Below, in pieces: positions 15,881 to 24,612 of a stretch of 64,000 bases of DNA. Numbering within the stretch: the stretch's first letter is position 1; each line of letters starts with the position of its first letter. The DNA lies in the NCBI GenBank assembly GCA_013178015.1, contig JABLXR010000001.1, positions 1 to 64,000 on the forward strand. The letters run 5' to 3'. The position numbers and the translations under genes are program-made. The notes beneath the pieces are model-generated. The model was not told the origin of the DNA, did not search any database, and was given only the letters and a program-made list of their open reading frames with translations. Origin of the DNA: Anaerolineae bacterium (GTDB taxonomy: Bacteria > Chloroflexota > Anaerolineae > DRVO01).

Positions 15881-17224
15881 ATGCCTCCGGAGCGTCTGCC
15901 GCCACAGAACGTAGAAGCCGAGCAGTCGGTGCTCGGCAGCATTCTGATAGACCCCGACGCCATCATCAGGGTGGCGCCTTTCCTGCGCCCGGACGACTTC
16001 TACCGCGAGGCTCACGCCATCATCTACGCGGCCATCCTCGCCCTGCACGAGCGCCGCGAGCCGGCCGACTTCGTGACCCTCAGCGACGAACTGGAACGAC
16101 GTGGGCAACTGGACCAGGTAGGAGGCGCAGCCTACCTGACGACCCTTCTCAATAGCGTCCCTACCGCCATCCACATCGAACATTACGCTCACATCGTCGA
16201 GCGCAACTCCACCCTGCGGCGGCTGATAGACGCCGCCTCCCGCATCGCGGGCCTTGCCTACGACTCCGAAGAGGCAGACGCCAACGAAGTGGTTGACCGA
16301 GCCGAGCAGATCCTGTTCAGCATCAGCGAGCGGCGTCTGTCTCGGGAATTGGTACCCATCCAGGAGGTGCTGCGCGCCTACTACGAGCGCATCGGTTACC
16401 TCTACGCCCACCAGGGCGAGATGATCGGCGTGCCCAGCGGGTTCGCCAAGCTGGACCGACTGCTCGGGGGGATGCAGCGCTCCGACCTTCTGATCCTGGC
16501 CGCGCGCCCCGGTGTGGGCAAGACTAGCCTCCTCCTGGGGATCGCCGCCGCCGCCGCTCGCCGCTTCCGCCAGCGCGTGGCCATCTTCTCATTGGAGATG
16601 TCCAACGAGCAGATCGTGCAGCGCCTGGTGGCTGCCGACACCGGAATCGAGTCGCAGCGACTGCGCACTGGGCGTCTTACGGCAGAGGAATGGCCCCGAC
16701 TGGAGCACAGCGTGAGCAGCCTGGCGGGCTTGTCGGTCTTCATGGACGATACTCCCGCCCTGACCACCTCCGAGTTCCGCACCAAGTGCAGACGGCTGGC
16801 AGCCGAGCACGGCGTGGACCTGATCACGGTGGATTACCTCCAGCTTATGCAGGGCGACCACCGCACCGAGAATCGCGTGCAGGAGATAAGCGCCATCTCC
16901 CGCACCCTCAAGCAGGTAGCGCGGGAGCTTAACGTGCCCGTCCTGGCCGCCTCTCAGCTCTCCCGAGCGGTCGAGTCCCGTCACGACAAGAGGCCCATGC
17001 TGTCCGACCTCCGCGATTCCGGAAGTATCGAGCAGGACGCCGACGTGGTGATGTTCATCTACCGCGATGAGATGTATAACCCCGACACCGATCAACCCAA
17101 CATAGCCGAGCTCATCGTGGCCAAACATCGCAACGGTCCTACAGGAACCGTGCCTCTCTTCTTCCGTAGCGAGCTGGCACAGTTCTTGGAAGTCGAGATG
17201 AGGGTAGAGCCCCTCGATTACTAG
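15881..17224 (+). CDS. dnaB: Replicative DNA helicase DnaB
   Basis: DnaB is the hexameric 5'-3' helicase of the replication fork. The N-terminal domain begins [20 protein letters not shown]. The RecA-like motor has Walker A in [11 protein letters not shown] (near residue 210), the H1a-like [14 protein letters not shown], Walker B in TVDYLQLM (near 318), and [10 protein letters not shown] with [16 protein letters not shown]. Length 447 is normal. The Shine-Dalgarno is weak, consistent with reading from a shared transcript. It is followed by a DnaD-domain gene and a helicase-loader-like gene, so the three probably form one loading unit. Confidence 0.96.
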   Translation: MPPERLPPQNVEAEQSVLGSILIDPDAIIRVAPFLRPDDFYREAHAIIYAAILALHERREPADFVTLSDELERRGQLDQVGGAAYLTTLLNSVPTAIHIEHYAHIVERNSTLRRLIDAASRIAGLAYDSEEADANEVVDRAEQILFSISERRLSRELVPIQEVLRAYYERIGYLYAHQGEMIGVPSGFAKLDRLLGGMQRSDLLILAARPGVGKTSLLLGIAAAAARRFRQRVAIFSLEMSNEQIVQRLVAADTGIESQRLRTGRLTAEEWPRLEHSVSSLAGLSVFMDDTPALTTSEFRTKCRRLAAEHGVDLITVDYLQLMQGDHRTENRVQEISAISRTLKQVARELNVPVLAASQLSRAVESRHDKRPMLSDLRDSGSIEQDADVVMFIYRDEMYNPDTDQPNIAELIVAKHRNGPTGTVPLFFRSELAQFLEVEMRVEPLDY

Positions 17225-17295
17225 CGCCGCCATCATTGCCTGCACCGACCCCGGCGACGCCGGGGGGCCGGCATTCTTCTGGAGCTGCGGCCATC

Positions 17296-18000
17296 ATGTC
17301 CACGTTTCCGGGCTTCCCCGGCGGCGGCCTTGCCGTCGTCTCCGTTCCGGATCTGTTCTTCGTCGAGTTGCTGCCTCAGATAGACGACCTGGCGGAGCTT
17401 AAGGTCACCCTGCACCTGATGTGGCTCCTGCAGCGGCGCCGAGCTGAGCCCCTGTGGGTCAGCCTGGCCGAACTGGAGCGCGATGGGGTCCTTTTGCGGA
17501 GTCTGGAGTGTCTAGGCCGCAACACCCGGGAGTGCCTGCGCGAGGGATTGCGAAAAGCGCTGGAACGTGGCACTCTCTTGGAGGTAAGAGGCACGACTCC
17601 CACCGGTCCACGGAACTGGTATCTCCTCAATACGGAGCGGGGTCGGCGGACTCTGGAACGAGTGCGAGCAGGCGAGCTGTCTGTACCGGATGCCGACGTG
17701 ACTGCCGAGGAGCGGCCTCTACCTCAGAAGCCCAACATCTTCGTGCTCTATGAGCAGAACATCGGGCCTCTCCAGCCCATCATCGCCGACGAGCTGGAGG
17801 AAGCAGAGCGTTCCTACCCGCAGCAGTGGGTCGAGGACGCTTTCCGCGTGGCAGCCCAGCATAACGCCCGCAACTGGCGTTACGTCCGCAGCGTGCTCGA
17901 ACGCTGGCGACGTCAGGGGCGGGACGAGACCAGCCCAAGTGATCAACGTGACCGAAGGCGCTACCTCTCAGGCGAATACGAAGAGTACCGGCGGCTCTGA
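17296..18000 (+). CDS. DnaD-domain replication protein
   Basis: About 234 residues. The N-terminal part resembles a winged-helix region (VSLAELERDGVLLRSLECLG, then REGLRKALERGTLLEV). The C-terminal segment from NIFVLYEQNIGPLQPIIADE to NWRYVRSVLERWRRQG matches the DnaD/DnaB_2 domain, which in Firmicutes primosomes binds DNA and takes part in helicase loading. ATG 17296 has GGAG (17281-17284) about 11 nt upstream; the frame also opens at 17236. The last 60 or so bases overlap the next gene in another frame. Confidence 0.85.
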   Translation: MSTFPGFPGGGLAVVSVPDLFFVELLPQIDDLAELKVTLHLMWLLQRRRAEPLWVSLAELERDGVLLRSLECLGRNTRECLREGLRKALERGTLLEVRGTTPTGPRNWYLLNTERGRRTLERVRAGELSVPDADVTAEERPLPQKPNIFVLYEQNIGPLQPIIADELEEAERSYPQQWVEDAFRVAAQHNARNWRYVRSVLERWRRQGRDETSPSDQRDRRRYLSGEYEEYRRL

Positions 18001-19294
18001 CGCCTGCCCTCATTGCCGCGGGCTCGGGTTCGTCACTCCCGACGTGCCTCCGGGCGACCCGGAGTTCGGCAAGGTGTATCCCTGCCAGTGCCGCCAAGAG
18101 GTCCTGACTGCCCGCCGAGCCGACCGCCTTCTTCGCCTCTCCAACTTGGGCCTCCTGGCCCAGAACACCTTCGACAACTTCCATCCCGAGGGCGTCGCTC
18201 TGAACGCGAGCGACCGGCGCAACCTGCGCAACGCCTATCAGACCTGCAAGGAGTTCAGCGCCCACCCCGAGGGCTGGCTGCTGATAACGGGTACCTACGG
18301 GTGCGGCAAGACTCACTTGGCGGCTGCCATCACCGTGACCCTGGTTGAGAGAGGGGTGGCGGTGCTCTTCCAGACGGTGCCCGATCTCCTCGATCACCTC
18401 CGCGCTACCTATGGGCCTCGCAGCGCCGTAGGCTACGACCAGCTCTTCCAGGACGTGCGTGAGGCGCCCTGCCTCGTCCTCGACGATCTGGGCGCCCAGA
18501 ACACCACTCCCTGGGCGCTTGAGAAGCTGTACCAGATACTGAACCACCGCTACAACAACCGGCTTCCCACCGTCATCACAACCAACGTGCCCCTGGAGGA
18601 ACTGGATCCCCGGCTGCGCTCGCGCCTGACCGACGAGGCCCTGGTTCGCAGAGTGGCCATCACCGCGCCCGACTACCGGGGCTCCGGTGCCACTGGCCCC
18701 ATCAGCGACCTCAGCACTCTCTCTCTACATGCCGACCAGACATTCGAGAGTTTCGACCTGCGTGCCAGGGAACTGGATGCTGATACCCGCGAGAACCTGA
18801 GTTGCGCCTACGCCGCTGCCCGTCAGTTTGCCGAGGAGCCCCAGGGTTTCCTCCTCCTTCAGGGCGATCACTACTGCGGGAAGACGCACTTGGCCGCTGC
18901 GATAGCCAACGCGCGTCAGGCCCAGGGACTGCAGGCCCTGTTCGTCGAGGTACCCGACTTGCTGGACTACCTCCGGGCTGCATTTGAACCCTCAGCTCTT
19001 GTGTCGTACGATAAGCGACTGCAGCAGGTCCGCCGTGCCCCCCTCCTGGTTCTAGACAACCTGGGCGTGCAGAGCTCCACACCGTGGGACGAGAAGCTGC
19101 ACCAGCTGTTCAGCTACCGGTTCAACGCCAGGCTGCCCACCGTTATCACCACCAGCTTGACCCTGGAGGATATTGATCCACGCCTGAAGGTGAGGTTGAT
19201 GGATAAGTCGCGCTGTCTCATCGTCCCTATCGTAGCTCCCCCCTACCGTGGCCGTTCCCGTTCTCGGGCCAGTCGGGTCCGCAGGCAGGTCTAG
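17939..19294 (+). CDS. Double DnaC/IstB-like AAA+ helicase-loader protein, second module degenerate
   Basis: About 451 residues holding two tandem DnaC-like AAA+ modules after an N-terminal cysteine cluster (C23 and C26 in CPHC, C49 and C51 in CQC). Module 1 has Walker A GTYGCGKTH (118-126), Walker B CLVLDDLG (178-185) and sensor Asn in TTNV. Module 2 has an intact P-loop (GDHYCGKTH, 309-317), but Walker B is LVLDNLG, changing the second acidic residue to Asn, and the sensor position is TTSL (Asn to Ser). The arginine-containing DPRL..RL segment persists in both. Module 2 may therefore bind but not hydrolyse ATP. GTG 17939 is the best start, overlapping the DnaD-domain gene by about 60 nt. 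Role inferred from family and neighbours. Confidence 0.85.
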   Translation: MINVTEGATSQANTKSTGGSDACPHCRGLGFVTPDVPPGDPEFGKVYPCQCRQEVLTARRADRLLRLSNLGLLAQNTFDNFHPEGVALNASDRRNLRNAYQTCKEFSAHPEGWLLITGTYGCGKTHLAAAITVTLVERGVAVLFQTVPDLLDHLRATYGPRSAVGYDQLFQDVREAPCLVLDDLGAQNTTPWALEKLYQILNHRYNNRLPTVITTNVPLEELDPRLRSRLTDEALVRRVAITAPDYRGSGATGPISDLSTLSLHADQTFESFDLRARELDADTRENLSCAYAAARQFAEEPQGFLLLQGDHYCGKTHLAAAIANARQAQGLQALFVEVPDLLDYLRAAFEPSALVSYDKRLQQVRRAPLLVLDNLGVQSSTPWDEKLHQLFSYRFNARLPTVITTSLTLEDIDPRLKVRLMDKSRCLIVPIVAPPYRGRSRSRASRVRRQV

Positions 19295-19295
19295 C

Positions 19296-20411
19296 ATGCC
19301 TGTCCTCCCTCCCAACCGGGACCTGGGTGATCTGCCCTACCACCTCCTTCGGCCCCTCTTCCGACAGTCCGAGCCCTCACCCAGAGACTGGCGATCGGTC
19401 CTCATTCTGCGCCCGTGTTGCATAGGCGACATCCTGCAGTCCACGGCCTTGGTGGCCGCCCTGCGTCGCGCCCTGCCGGGGATTCGCCTGGGCTATGCCG
19501 TGGGCGCTTGGTCTCGCCCGGTGCTGGAGAACAACCCCCACATCGACCAGCTGGTGGATACGGGCACCGTCGTCGGGGGCAGGAAGCCCTCACTAGGGGC
19601 CTTGCTGGGCCTGGTCAATCGCCTCCGACGGGGCGGGTGGGACGCCTGCTTTGTCCTGGAGCGCTCCCCTCTCTTCTCCCTGGCCGCCTGGCTGGCTGGC
19701 ATTCCTGATCGCATTGGACTGGACAACCAGGGCCGAGGTGTCGCCCTTACCAAGCGAGTACCGCTGCGACCGCGCCGCCAGGAGGCTGAGGCCGCCCTGG
19801 ACCTGGCCCGAGCCGTAGGGTTGGACGTGAGTGGAGTCACGACCGAGTTCTACCCCTCTGAGGCCGACCGACTCGAGGTCGCCAGGTTGATGCCGGGCAA
19901 CGGCTCCCCGTGGGTGGTGCTGGCTCCTGGGGGCGGCATCAACCCGGGGACCGAGCTCACCGCCAAGCGCTGGCCAGCCGAGAGCTTTGGGCGTCTGGCC
20001 GCGCGGCTGGCCAGGCACGGCTACCTTTCCCTGATCATTGGCGGACCGCAGGATCACGAAGCGGCGACCATAGCCGAGCAGGCCAGCGAGGGTGCCTCGC
20101 TCAACCTCTGTGGCCGCCTCTCTCTCAGTGGGTGCGGGGCCCTACTGCAGCAGGCCAAGCTTCTCGTCGCCAATGATACCGGAGTGATGCACCTGGCCGC
20201 AGCCGTCAATACGCCCGTGGTAGGCCTGTTTGGCCCCACCGACCCGGCCATGTACGCCCCCTACGGCGTCCGCCACCGCGCCATCTGGCACCCACAGCCC
20301 TGCAGCCCCTGCTTCCGCCAGAAGGAGCGGCGCCCCCAGTGCGCGATGGAGTGCATCCGGAGCATCACGGTGGAGGAGGTCGAGGCCGCGGCGCTGCAGT
20401 TGCTGGCGTGA
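19296..20411 (+). CDS. Glycosyltransferase family 9 (heptosyltransferase-like)
   Basis: A 371-residue GT-B enzyme of the ADP-heptosyltransferase type. It shows LILRPCCIGDILQSTALVAAL at the N-terminal nucleotide fold, LAPGGGINPGTELTAKRWP, and the donor-site signature NDTGVMHLAAAVNTPVVGLF followed by GPTDP. GT9 enzymes add sugars to lipid-linked or LPS-core acceptors in the cytoplasm. A heptose donor is not implied, since no heptose genes are seen. ATG 19296 is 1 nt after the loader gene's stop, so it is almost certainly read with the replication genes. It overlaps the next gene by 4 nt. Confidence 0.9.
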   Translation: MPVLPPNRDLGDLPYHLLRPLFRQSEPSPRDWRSVLILRPCCIGDILQSTALVAALRRALPGIRLGYAVGAWSRPVLENNPHIDQLVDTGTVVGGRKPSLGALLGLVNRLRRGGWDACFVLERSPLFSLAAWLAGIPDRIGLDNQGRGVALTKRVPLRPRRQEAEAALDLARAVGLDVSGVTTEFYPSEADRLEVARLMPGNGSPWVVLAPGGGINPGTELTAKRWPAESFGRLAARLARHGYLSLIIGGPQDHEAATIAEQASEGASLNLCGRLSLSGCGALLQQAKLLVANDTGVMHLAAAVNTPVVGLFGPTDPAMYAPYGVRHRAIWHPQPCSPCFRQKERRPQCAMECIRSITVEEVEAAALQLLA

Positions 20412-22669
20412 CTGCCCGACCAGGCTTGCGGGGGAGCGCCGTCGGATGGCGGTCGCTCGGCACGGCAGCGGCGATTGGCCTTCTCCCCTTCCTCCTCTTC
20501 TGGCGCCTGCTCACCCCTGTGGCTGCGGACCGGGCTTACCTGGTCGAGGGCGACCTCTCCTCCCAGTACCTTCCCCTACGAGTCTACGCCGCCACCCGAC
20601 TGGCCCAGGGCGAGATCCCCCTTTGGAGCCCCTACGTCTTCGGAGGCCAGCCCGGCCTGGCAGACATACAGACTGCCCTGCTCTACCCGCCCAACCTGGT
20701 GTGGCTGGCGTTCCGAGGACCCGACTTTGGCATGCAGGACTTGCAGCTTCAGGCCGTCCTGCACCTCAGCCTGGCCGCCGTGGGGATGTACTGGCTCGCC
20801 CATCGCTTGTCCTCCTCGCGCCTCGGGGGGGCGGTGGCTGGAGCTGCCTTCGTTCTGGGCGGCTGCCTGACCTCGTTCCCGGTACAGCAGATCACCATCC
20901 TCTCTACGGCTGCCTGGCTGCCGTGGCTGCTTCTCCTTCTGGATCAGGCCCTGGAAGGGCGCTTCCCCCTAGCCCGGGGCGGCGCCGCCGTGGCCGCCAT
21001 CACCGCTCTGACCGTGCTGGCGGGCCACCCCCAGACGGCCATGCTAGCCGCCTACGCCGCCCTAGGCTACGTTCTCTGGCGTCGGCACTGGACCCACCCT
21101 ACCCGTGCTCGGATGCTCACCGTGGCGGGCGGAGCGCTGCTGGGGCTGGCCCTGACGGCCGTCCAGCTGCTGCCCACCCTCGAGTTCATGTCCCTCTCGA
21201 CCCGCAGCTCACTGGGATTCGAGGCCGCCACTGTCGGGTTCGGGCTCCACGAGATCGCCGGCTTGCTCTACCCTGGCTACTTCGGAGGCACCCCTCAGTA
21301 TGCCGGTGCAGTAGTCCTGCTTCTGGCGACAGCAGCAGCGCTCTCCCTGCCCTGGCGAGAGACGGGCTACTGGCTCGGCCTGGGGCTGGCAGGGTTACTC
21401 CTCTCTTTCGGTGGGAGTACGGCCTTGGGTCCCCTGATCTATATCCTGCTACCCGGGTTCTCCGCCTCTCGGAACCAGGAGCGGACCGTCCTGTGGCTGG
21501 CTCTAGCTCTGGCGGTTCTCGCCGGCCTGGGTGCCGCACGCGTAGCGATGGGGCTCGCGGCAGAGGGATCATCAGCAGGGCGAGCCCGCCGCTTCCTCCG
21601 GCGGGCCACCGCCGTGGCGGTGGCCTTCGGCGGCCTGCTCCTCGCCGGGACTGGCCTGCCCGCTCCGGACTCGGGCGTGAACCTGTTCGGCGGCTTCCTC
21701 AAGCAACACGTCTGGCTGGTGGCCGGGCTGGGCCTGTCCGGCATCTTCTGGCACTGGCGCGCGCGCGGCCACGTGTCCGACCACTGGCTGGCTACGGCAT
21801 TCGCCCTTCTATTGGCCGCCAACCTGGCTAGCGTCAACTGGCGCTACCACCTGGGAGAGGCGTCGCCTGCAGTGTCACGGCCGGGCGCCTCCCTGTCCGC
21901 TCTCCTACGCACTCGCCTGCAGCCGGGACAGCGAGCCTCCACCGGCGGCCTGCTCCCGGAGGGGCCCAACGCCGGGCTTCTCTACGGCTTTGCCGACACT
22001 ACCGGCAACACGCCCCTCAGGCTGCAGTCGTACGCCCGCTTCCAGGAACGCGTCGCGGAGTGGCGGCAGTGGCAGCTGCTTTCGGTAGCCATCGTCTTGC
22101 TGCCTTCATCGGTGCAGCCCGAGCGGGACCCTTCGGCGGATCCAGGGCAGGCTCTGGCCCTCGTCCAAAGCGGGGAGCCCTCCGTCTACGCCCTGCGCCA
22201 GCCGGCCCCAGCGGTGCGCCTCGTGCACCAGCTGGAGCGCGCCCGAGACGAGGAAGTCTGGGAGCTTCTGGCCGGAGAGCACCTCGACCCCTCGCAGGTC
22301 GCAGTGGTCTCGCCCGAGGCAGAAGTCTCGGTGATGCCAGCCACCATCCCGCCCACGCTGGCGTACGTCACCTGGGAGCCGGAGCGAGTCGAGGCCGGCG
22401 TGACCGTCTCGAGCCCCGGGCTGGCTGTCTTCTCCCAGGTGGCCTACCCCGGCTGGACCGCCTACGTGGACGGTCGGCCAACTGAGTGGGTGCTGGCTGA
22501 CGGCCTGTTCCTGGCCGTGCCCGTCCCCGCCGGCACCCATGTAGTAGCCCTCGAGTACCGGCCCGGGTCGTTCCGTGCCGGCGCCGGGCTTTCGGCGGTG
22601 GCCCTGGTACTGACTGCGGCCCTCACCGTCCGGCCATGCCTCCTCCACCGGTGGGAGCTACACCCATGA
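20408..22669 (+). CDS. YfhO-like polytopic membrane protein (putative glycosyltransferase)
   Basis: 753 residues starting in a GTGA overlap with the GT9 gene. The first two thirds hold roughly a dozen hydrophobic segments. The loop EIPLWSPYVFGGQPG then LLYPPNLVWLAF is typical of YfhO-family membrane proteins, thought to be GT-C-type enzymes acting on polyprenyl-linked sugars. The C-terminal beta-rich domain (FSQVAYPGWTAYVDGRPTEW then LEYRPGSF) is shared by these proteins, with a final membrane helix. Acceptor and sugar unknown. Overlaps the next gene by 4 nt. Confidence 0.8.
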   Translation: MTARPGLRGSAVGWRSLGTAAAIGLLPFLLFWRLLTPVAADRAYLVEGDLSSQYLPLRVYAATRLAQGEIPLWSPYVFGGQPGLADIQTALLYPPNLVWLAFRGPDFGMQDLQLQAVLHLSLAAVGMYWLAHRLSSSRLGGAVAGAAFVLGGCLTSFPVQQITILSTAAWLPWLLLLLDQALEGRFPLARGGAAVAAITALTVLAGHPQTAMLAAYAALGYVLWRRHWTHPTRARMLTVAGGALLGLALTAVQLLPTLEFMSLSTRSSLGFEAATVGFGLHEIAGLLYPGYFGGTPQYAGAVVLLLATAAALSLPWRETGYWLGLGLAGLLLSFGGSTALGPLIYILLPGFSASRNQERTVLWLALALAVLAGLGAARVAMGLAAEGSSAGRARRFLRRATAVAVAFGGLLLAGTGLPAPDSGVNLFGGFLKQHVWLVAGLGLSGIFWHWRARGHVSDHWLATAFALLLAANLASVNWRYHLGEASPAVSRPGASLSALLRTRLQPGQRASTGGLLPEGPNAGLLYGFADTTGNTPLRLQSYARFQERVAEWRQWQLLSVAIVLLPSSVQPERDPSADPGQALALVQSGEPSVYALRQPAPAVRLVHQLERARDEEVWELLAGEHLDPSQVAVVSPEAEVSVMPATIPPTLAYVTWEPERVEAGVTVSSPGLAVFSQVAYPGWTAYVDGRPTEWVLADGLFLAVPVPAGTHVVALEYRPGSFRAGAGLSAVALVLTAALTVRPCLLHRWELHP

Positions 22670-24612
22670 GAGGCCGCCTTCCGTCGCTCTTCCCCATCCC
22701 TCGATGGGTGCTTGCCCTCACAGGCGTGGCCCTGCTTCTCGCCCTCGCCCTAGGGTGGGCGTCTCAGACGAGCCTCCTGCGTCGCTGGACTGGGGAGGAG
22801 GAGCTCCTGCCCCAGATTCGGGGCGTCTGGCATCTGGGCTCTGGGCTGCTGCGCCCTCGCCCAGAGACCGCCGACTACGTGCCGGTGCAGCACGCTGGAG
22901 TCAACCCCTTCGGGGTGAACACCTTCCTGGAGCAAGAAGTGGAGCCGGAGAAGCGCGAGCAGGCTGTGGCCATGATAGCCCAGGCTGGCTTCCACTGGGT
23001 GCGCCAGGAGTTTCCCTGGGAGGACATTGAGATTCACGGGAAGGGCGACTTCGAGGATCGCCGCACCGAGCCTCACCGTTCGGCCTGGGACAAGTACGAC
23101 CACATCGTGGACCTGGCGGAAGCGTACGGGCTGGAGTTGATCGTCCGCCTGAGCAACCCGCCCGCTTGGTCTCGCGCTGCCGGCAACGAGGGTGGCACCC
23201 TGGGCCCCCCAGACGACCTGGCCGACTTCGGCGACTTCGTGGAGACGGTGGTTCGCCGCTACCGGGGCCGAGTGCGCTATTATCAGATCTGGAACGAGCC
23301 CAACATCTATCCCGAGTGGGGCGAGAAGCCGGTCAACCCCGAGGAGTACGCCCTCCTGCTCCGCGAGGCCTATACCCGGGCCAAGGCCGTGGACCCGGAG
23401 GTGGTCATCATCTGCGGCGCCCTGGCAGCCACCATCCAGAACGACCTCTACCCTTACGGGATGAGCGACTTCGTCTTCCTGCAGCGGCTCTACGACGCCG
23501 GCGCCGCTCCCTACTTCGACGTGCTCAGCATGCAGGGCTACGGTCTATGGAGCGGTCCCTACGATCGGCGCATGAGGCCTCGCGTGCTCAACTTCTCCCG
23601 CCCCATCTACGTTCGGGACTTGATGGTGAAGAACGGCGACGCGCACAAGCCCATCTGGATTTCGGAGATGAACTGGAACGCCATTCCCCCGGATCACCCC
23701 GCCCACCCCATGTTCGGGCGCTACAGCCTGGAGCAGCAGGCGGAGTACGTGGTGGAGGCGTACCGGCGGGCGCAACTGGAGTGGCCCTGGGTGGGAGTGG
23801 TGAACCTGTGGTACTTCAAGCGGGCCACCGACCTGGAGCAGGACCAGCCCATGTACTACTTCCGCATGGTCGAGCCCGACTTCACCCCCATGCCCGTATA
23901 CGCCGCCGTCAGCCGGCTTGCCCACTCTACTTCCGTGGTGGGACTGGGCCTACACCAGGAGGACCATTGGGCCCTGCACTACCAGGGCGATTGGCGGCGG
24001 GAGGAGGTGCCCGAGGCACAACTCGGCACCGTGATGTCCACTACCATAGGGTCACTGGCCCTGCGCTGGCGCGGCACCGATCTTCATCTGACGCTGCGGG
24101 GCCCAGGAGCCATAGAGGTGCAGACCGACTCCCACGGGGAGAAACGCCTGGAGCTCGACGGGGGTTGGGTCACTTTTCCGGTAGCGACCGGCCTGGCGGA
24201 CGCTGAGCACGACACCACCATCGTTGTTGTCGGCGGCACCATCTCGGTGGACGCCCTGACCGTCGAGCGCCATGTCTCATGGGTGGGGATGGCCGCGGCG
24301 GCGATCGCCCTCGCCTCTCCCGTGTTCGTAGCACTGACGCTGCGGCTCAGGGCTCGGCGCCAGGGCGGCCGGCTGGCTCACGTCCACCTGAGCGACCACG
24401 GGCCCCAGCAGCACCATCAGCTACCGGAGACTGGCCCTCTTGCCCTGGCGCAGCTGATCCAGACCCTGGCCATCGATCAGTTCTCCGGCAGCGACTCCGT
24501 GCAGCTGGGCTCCTTCAGTGTGGCCCACAGCAGCGGGGCCCGCCTGCTCCTCCAGCAGCTACACCGAGCCTTGACCTTCTGCCGGAAGCACTTGGAGTCA
24601 CGCCCCGGTTAG
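22666..24612 (+). CDS. Membrane-anchored glycoside hydrolase-like protein
   Basis: 648 residues. An N-terminal hydrophobic helix (RWVLALTGVALLLALALGWA) anchors a TIM-barrel domain of the GH39/GH5-like clan. The acid/base Glu lies in IWNEPN (E211) and the nucleophile Glu in WISEMNWN (E334). Both catalytic positions are intact. A beta domain follows, then a second hydrophobic helix (GMAAAAIALASPVFVALTL) and a cytoplasmic tail of about 90 residues. It might trim or transfer surface polysaccharide outside the membrane. Starts in an ATGA overlap with the YfhO-like gene. Its stop codon overlaps that of the convergent polyprenyl synthase gene. Confidence 0.75.
   Translation: MRGRLPSLFPIPRWVLALTGVALLLALALGWASQTSLLRRWTGEEELLPQIRGVWHLGSGLLRPRPETADYVPVQHAGVNPFGVNTFLEQEVEPEKREQAVAMIAQAGFHWVRQEFPWEDIEIHGKGDFEDRRTEPHRSAWDKYDHIVDLAEAYGLELIVRLSNPPAWSRAAGNEGGTLGPPDDLADFGDFVETVVRRYRGRVRYYQIWNEPNIYPEWGEKPVNPEEYALLLREAYTRAKAVDPEVVIICGALAATIQNDLYPYGMSDFVFLQRLYDAGAAPYFDVLSMQGYGLWSGPYDRRMRPRVLNFSRPIYVRDLMVKNGDAHKPIWISEMNWNAIPPDHPAHPMFGRYSLEQQAEYVVEAYRRAQLEWPWVGVVNLWYFKRATDLEQDQPMYYFRMVEPDFTPMPVYAAVSRLAHSTSVVGLGLHQEDHWALHYQGDWRREEVPEAQLGTVMSTTIGSLALRWRGTDLHLTLRGPGAIEVQTDSHGEKRLELDGGWVTFPVATGLADAEHDTTIVVVGGTISVDALTVERHVSWVGMAAAAIALASPVFVALTLRLRARRQGGRLAHVHLSDHGPQQHHQLPETGPLALAQLIQTLAIDQFSGSDSVQLGSFSVAHSSGARLLLQQLHRALTFCRKHLESRPG

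Noticed and set aside
19296-20411. True LPS heptosyltransferase
   Set aside because: No heptose synthesis or lipid A genes are visible; only the GT9 fold is supported.
20230-21831. A 533-codon plus frame overlapping the YfhO-like gene
   Set aside because: Low-complexity Arg/Pro/Gly-rich sequence in another frame of a convincing membrane protein gene.
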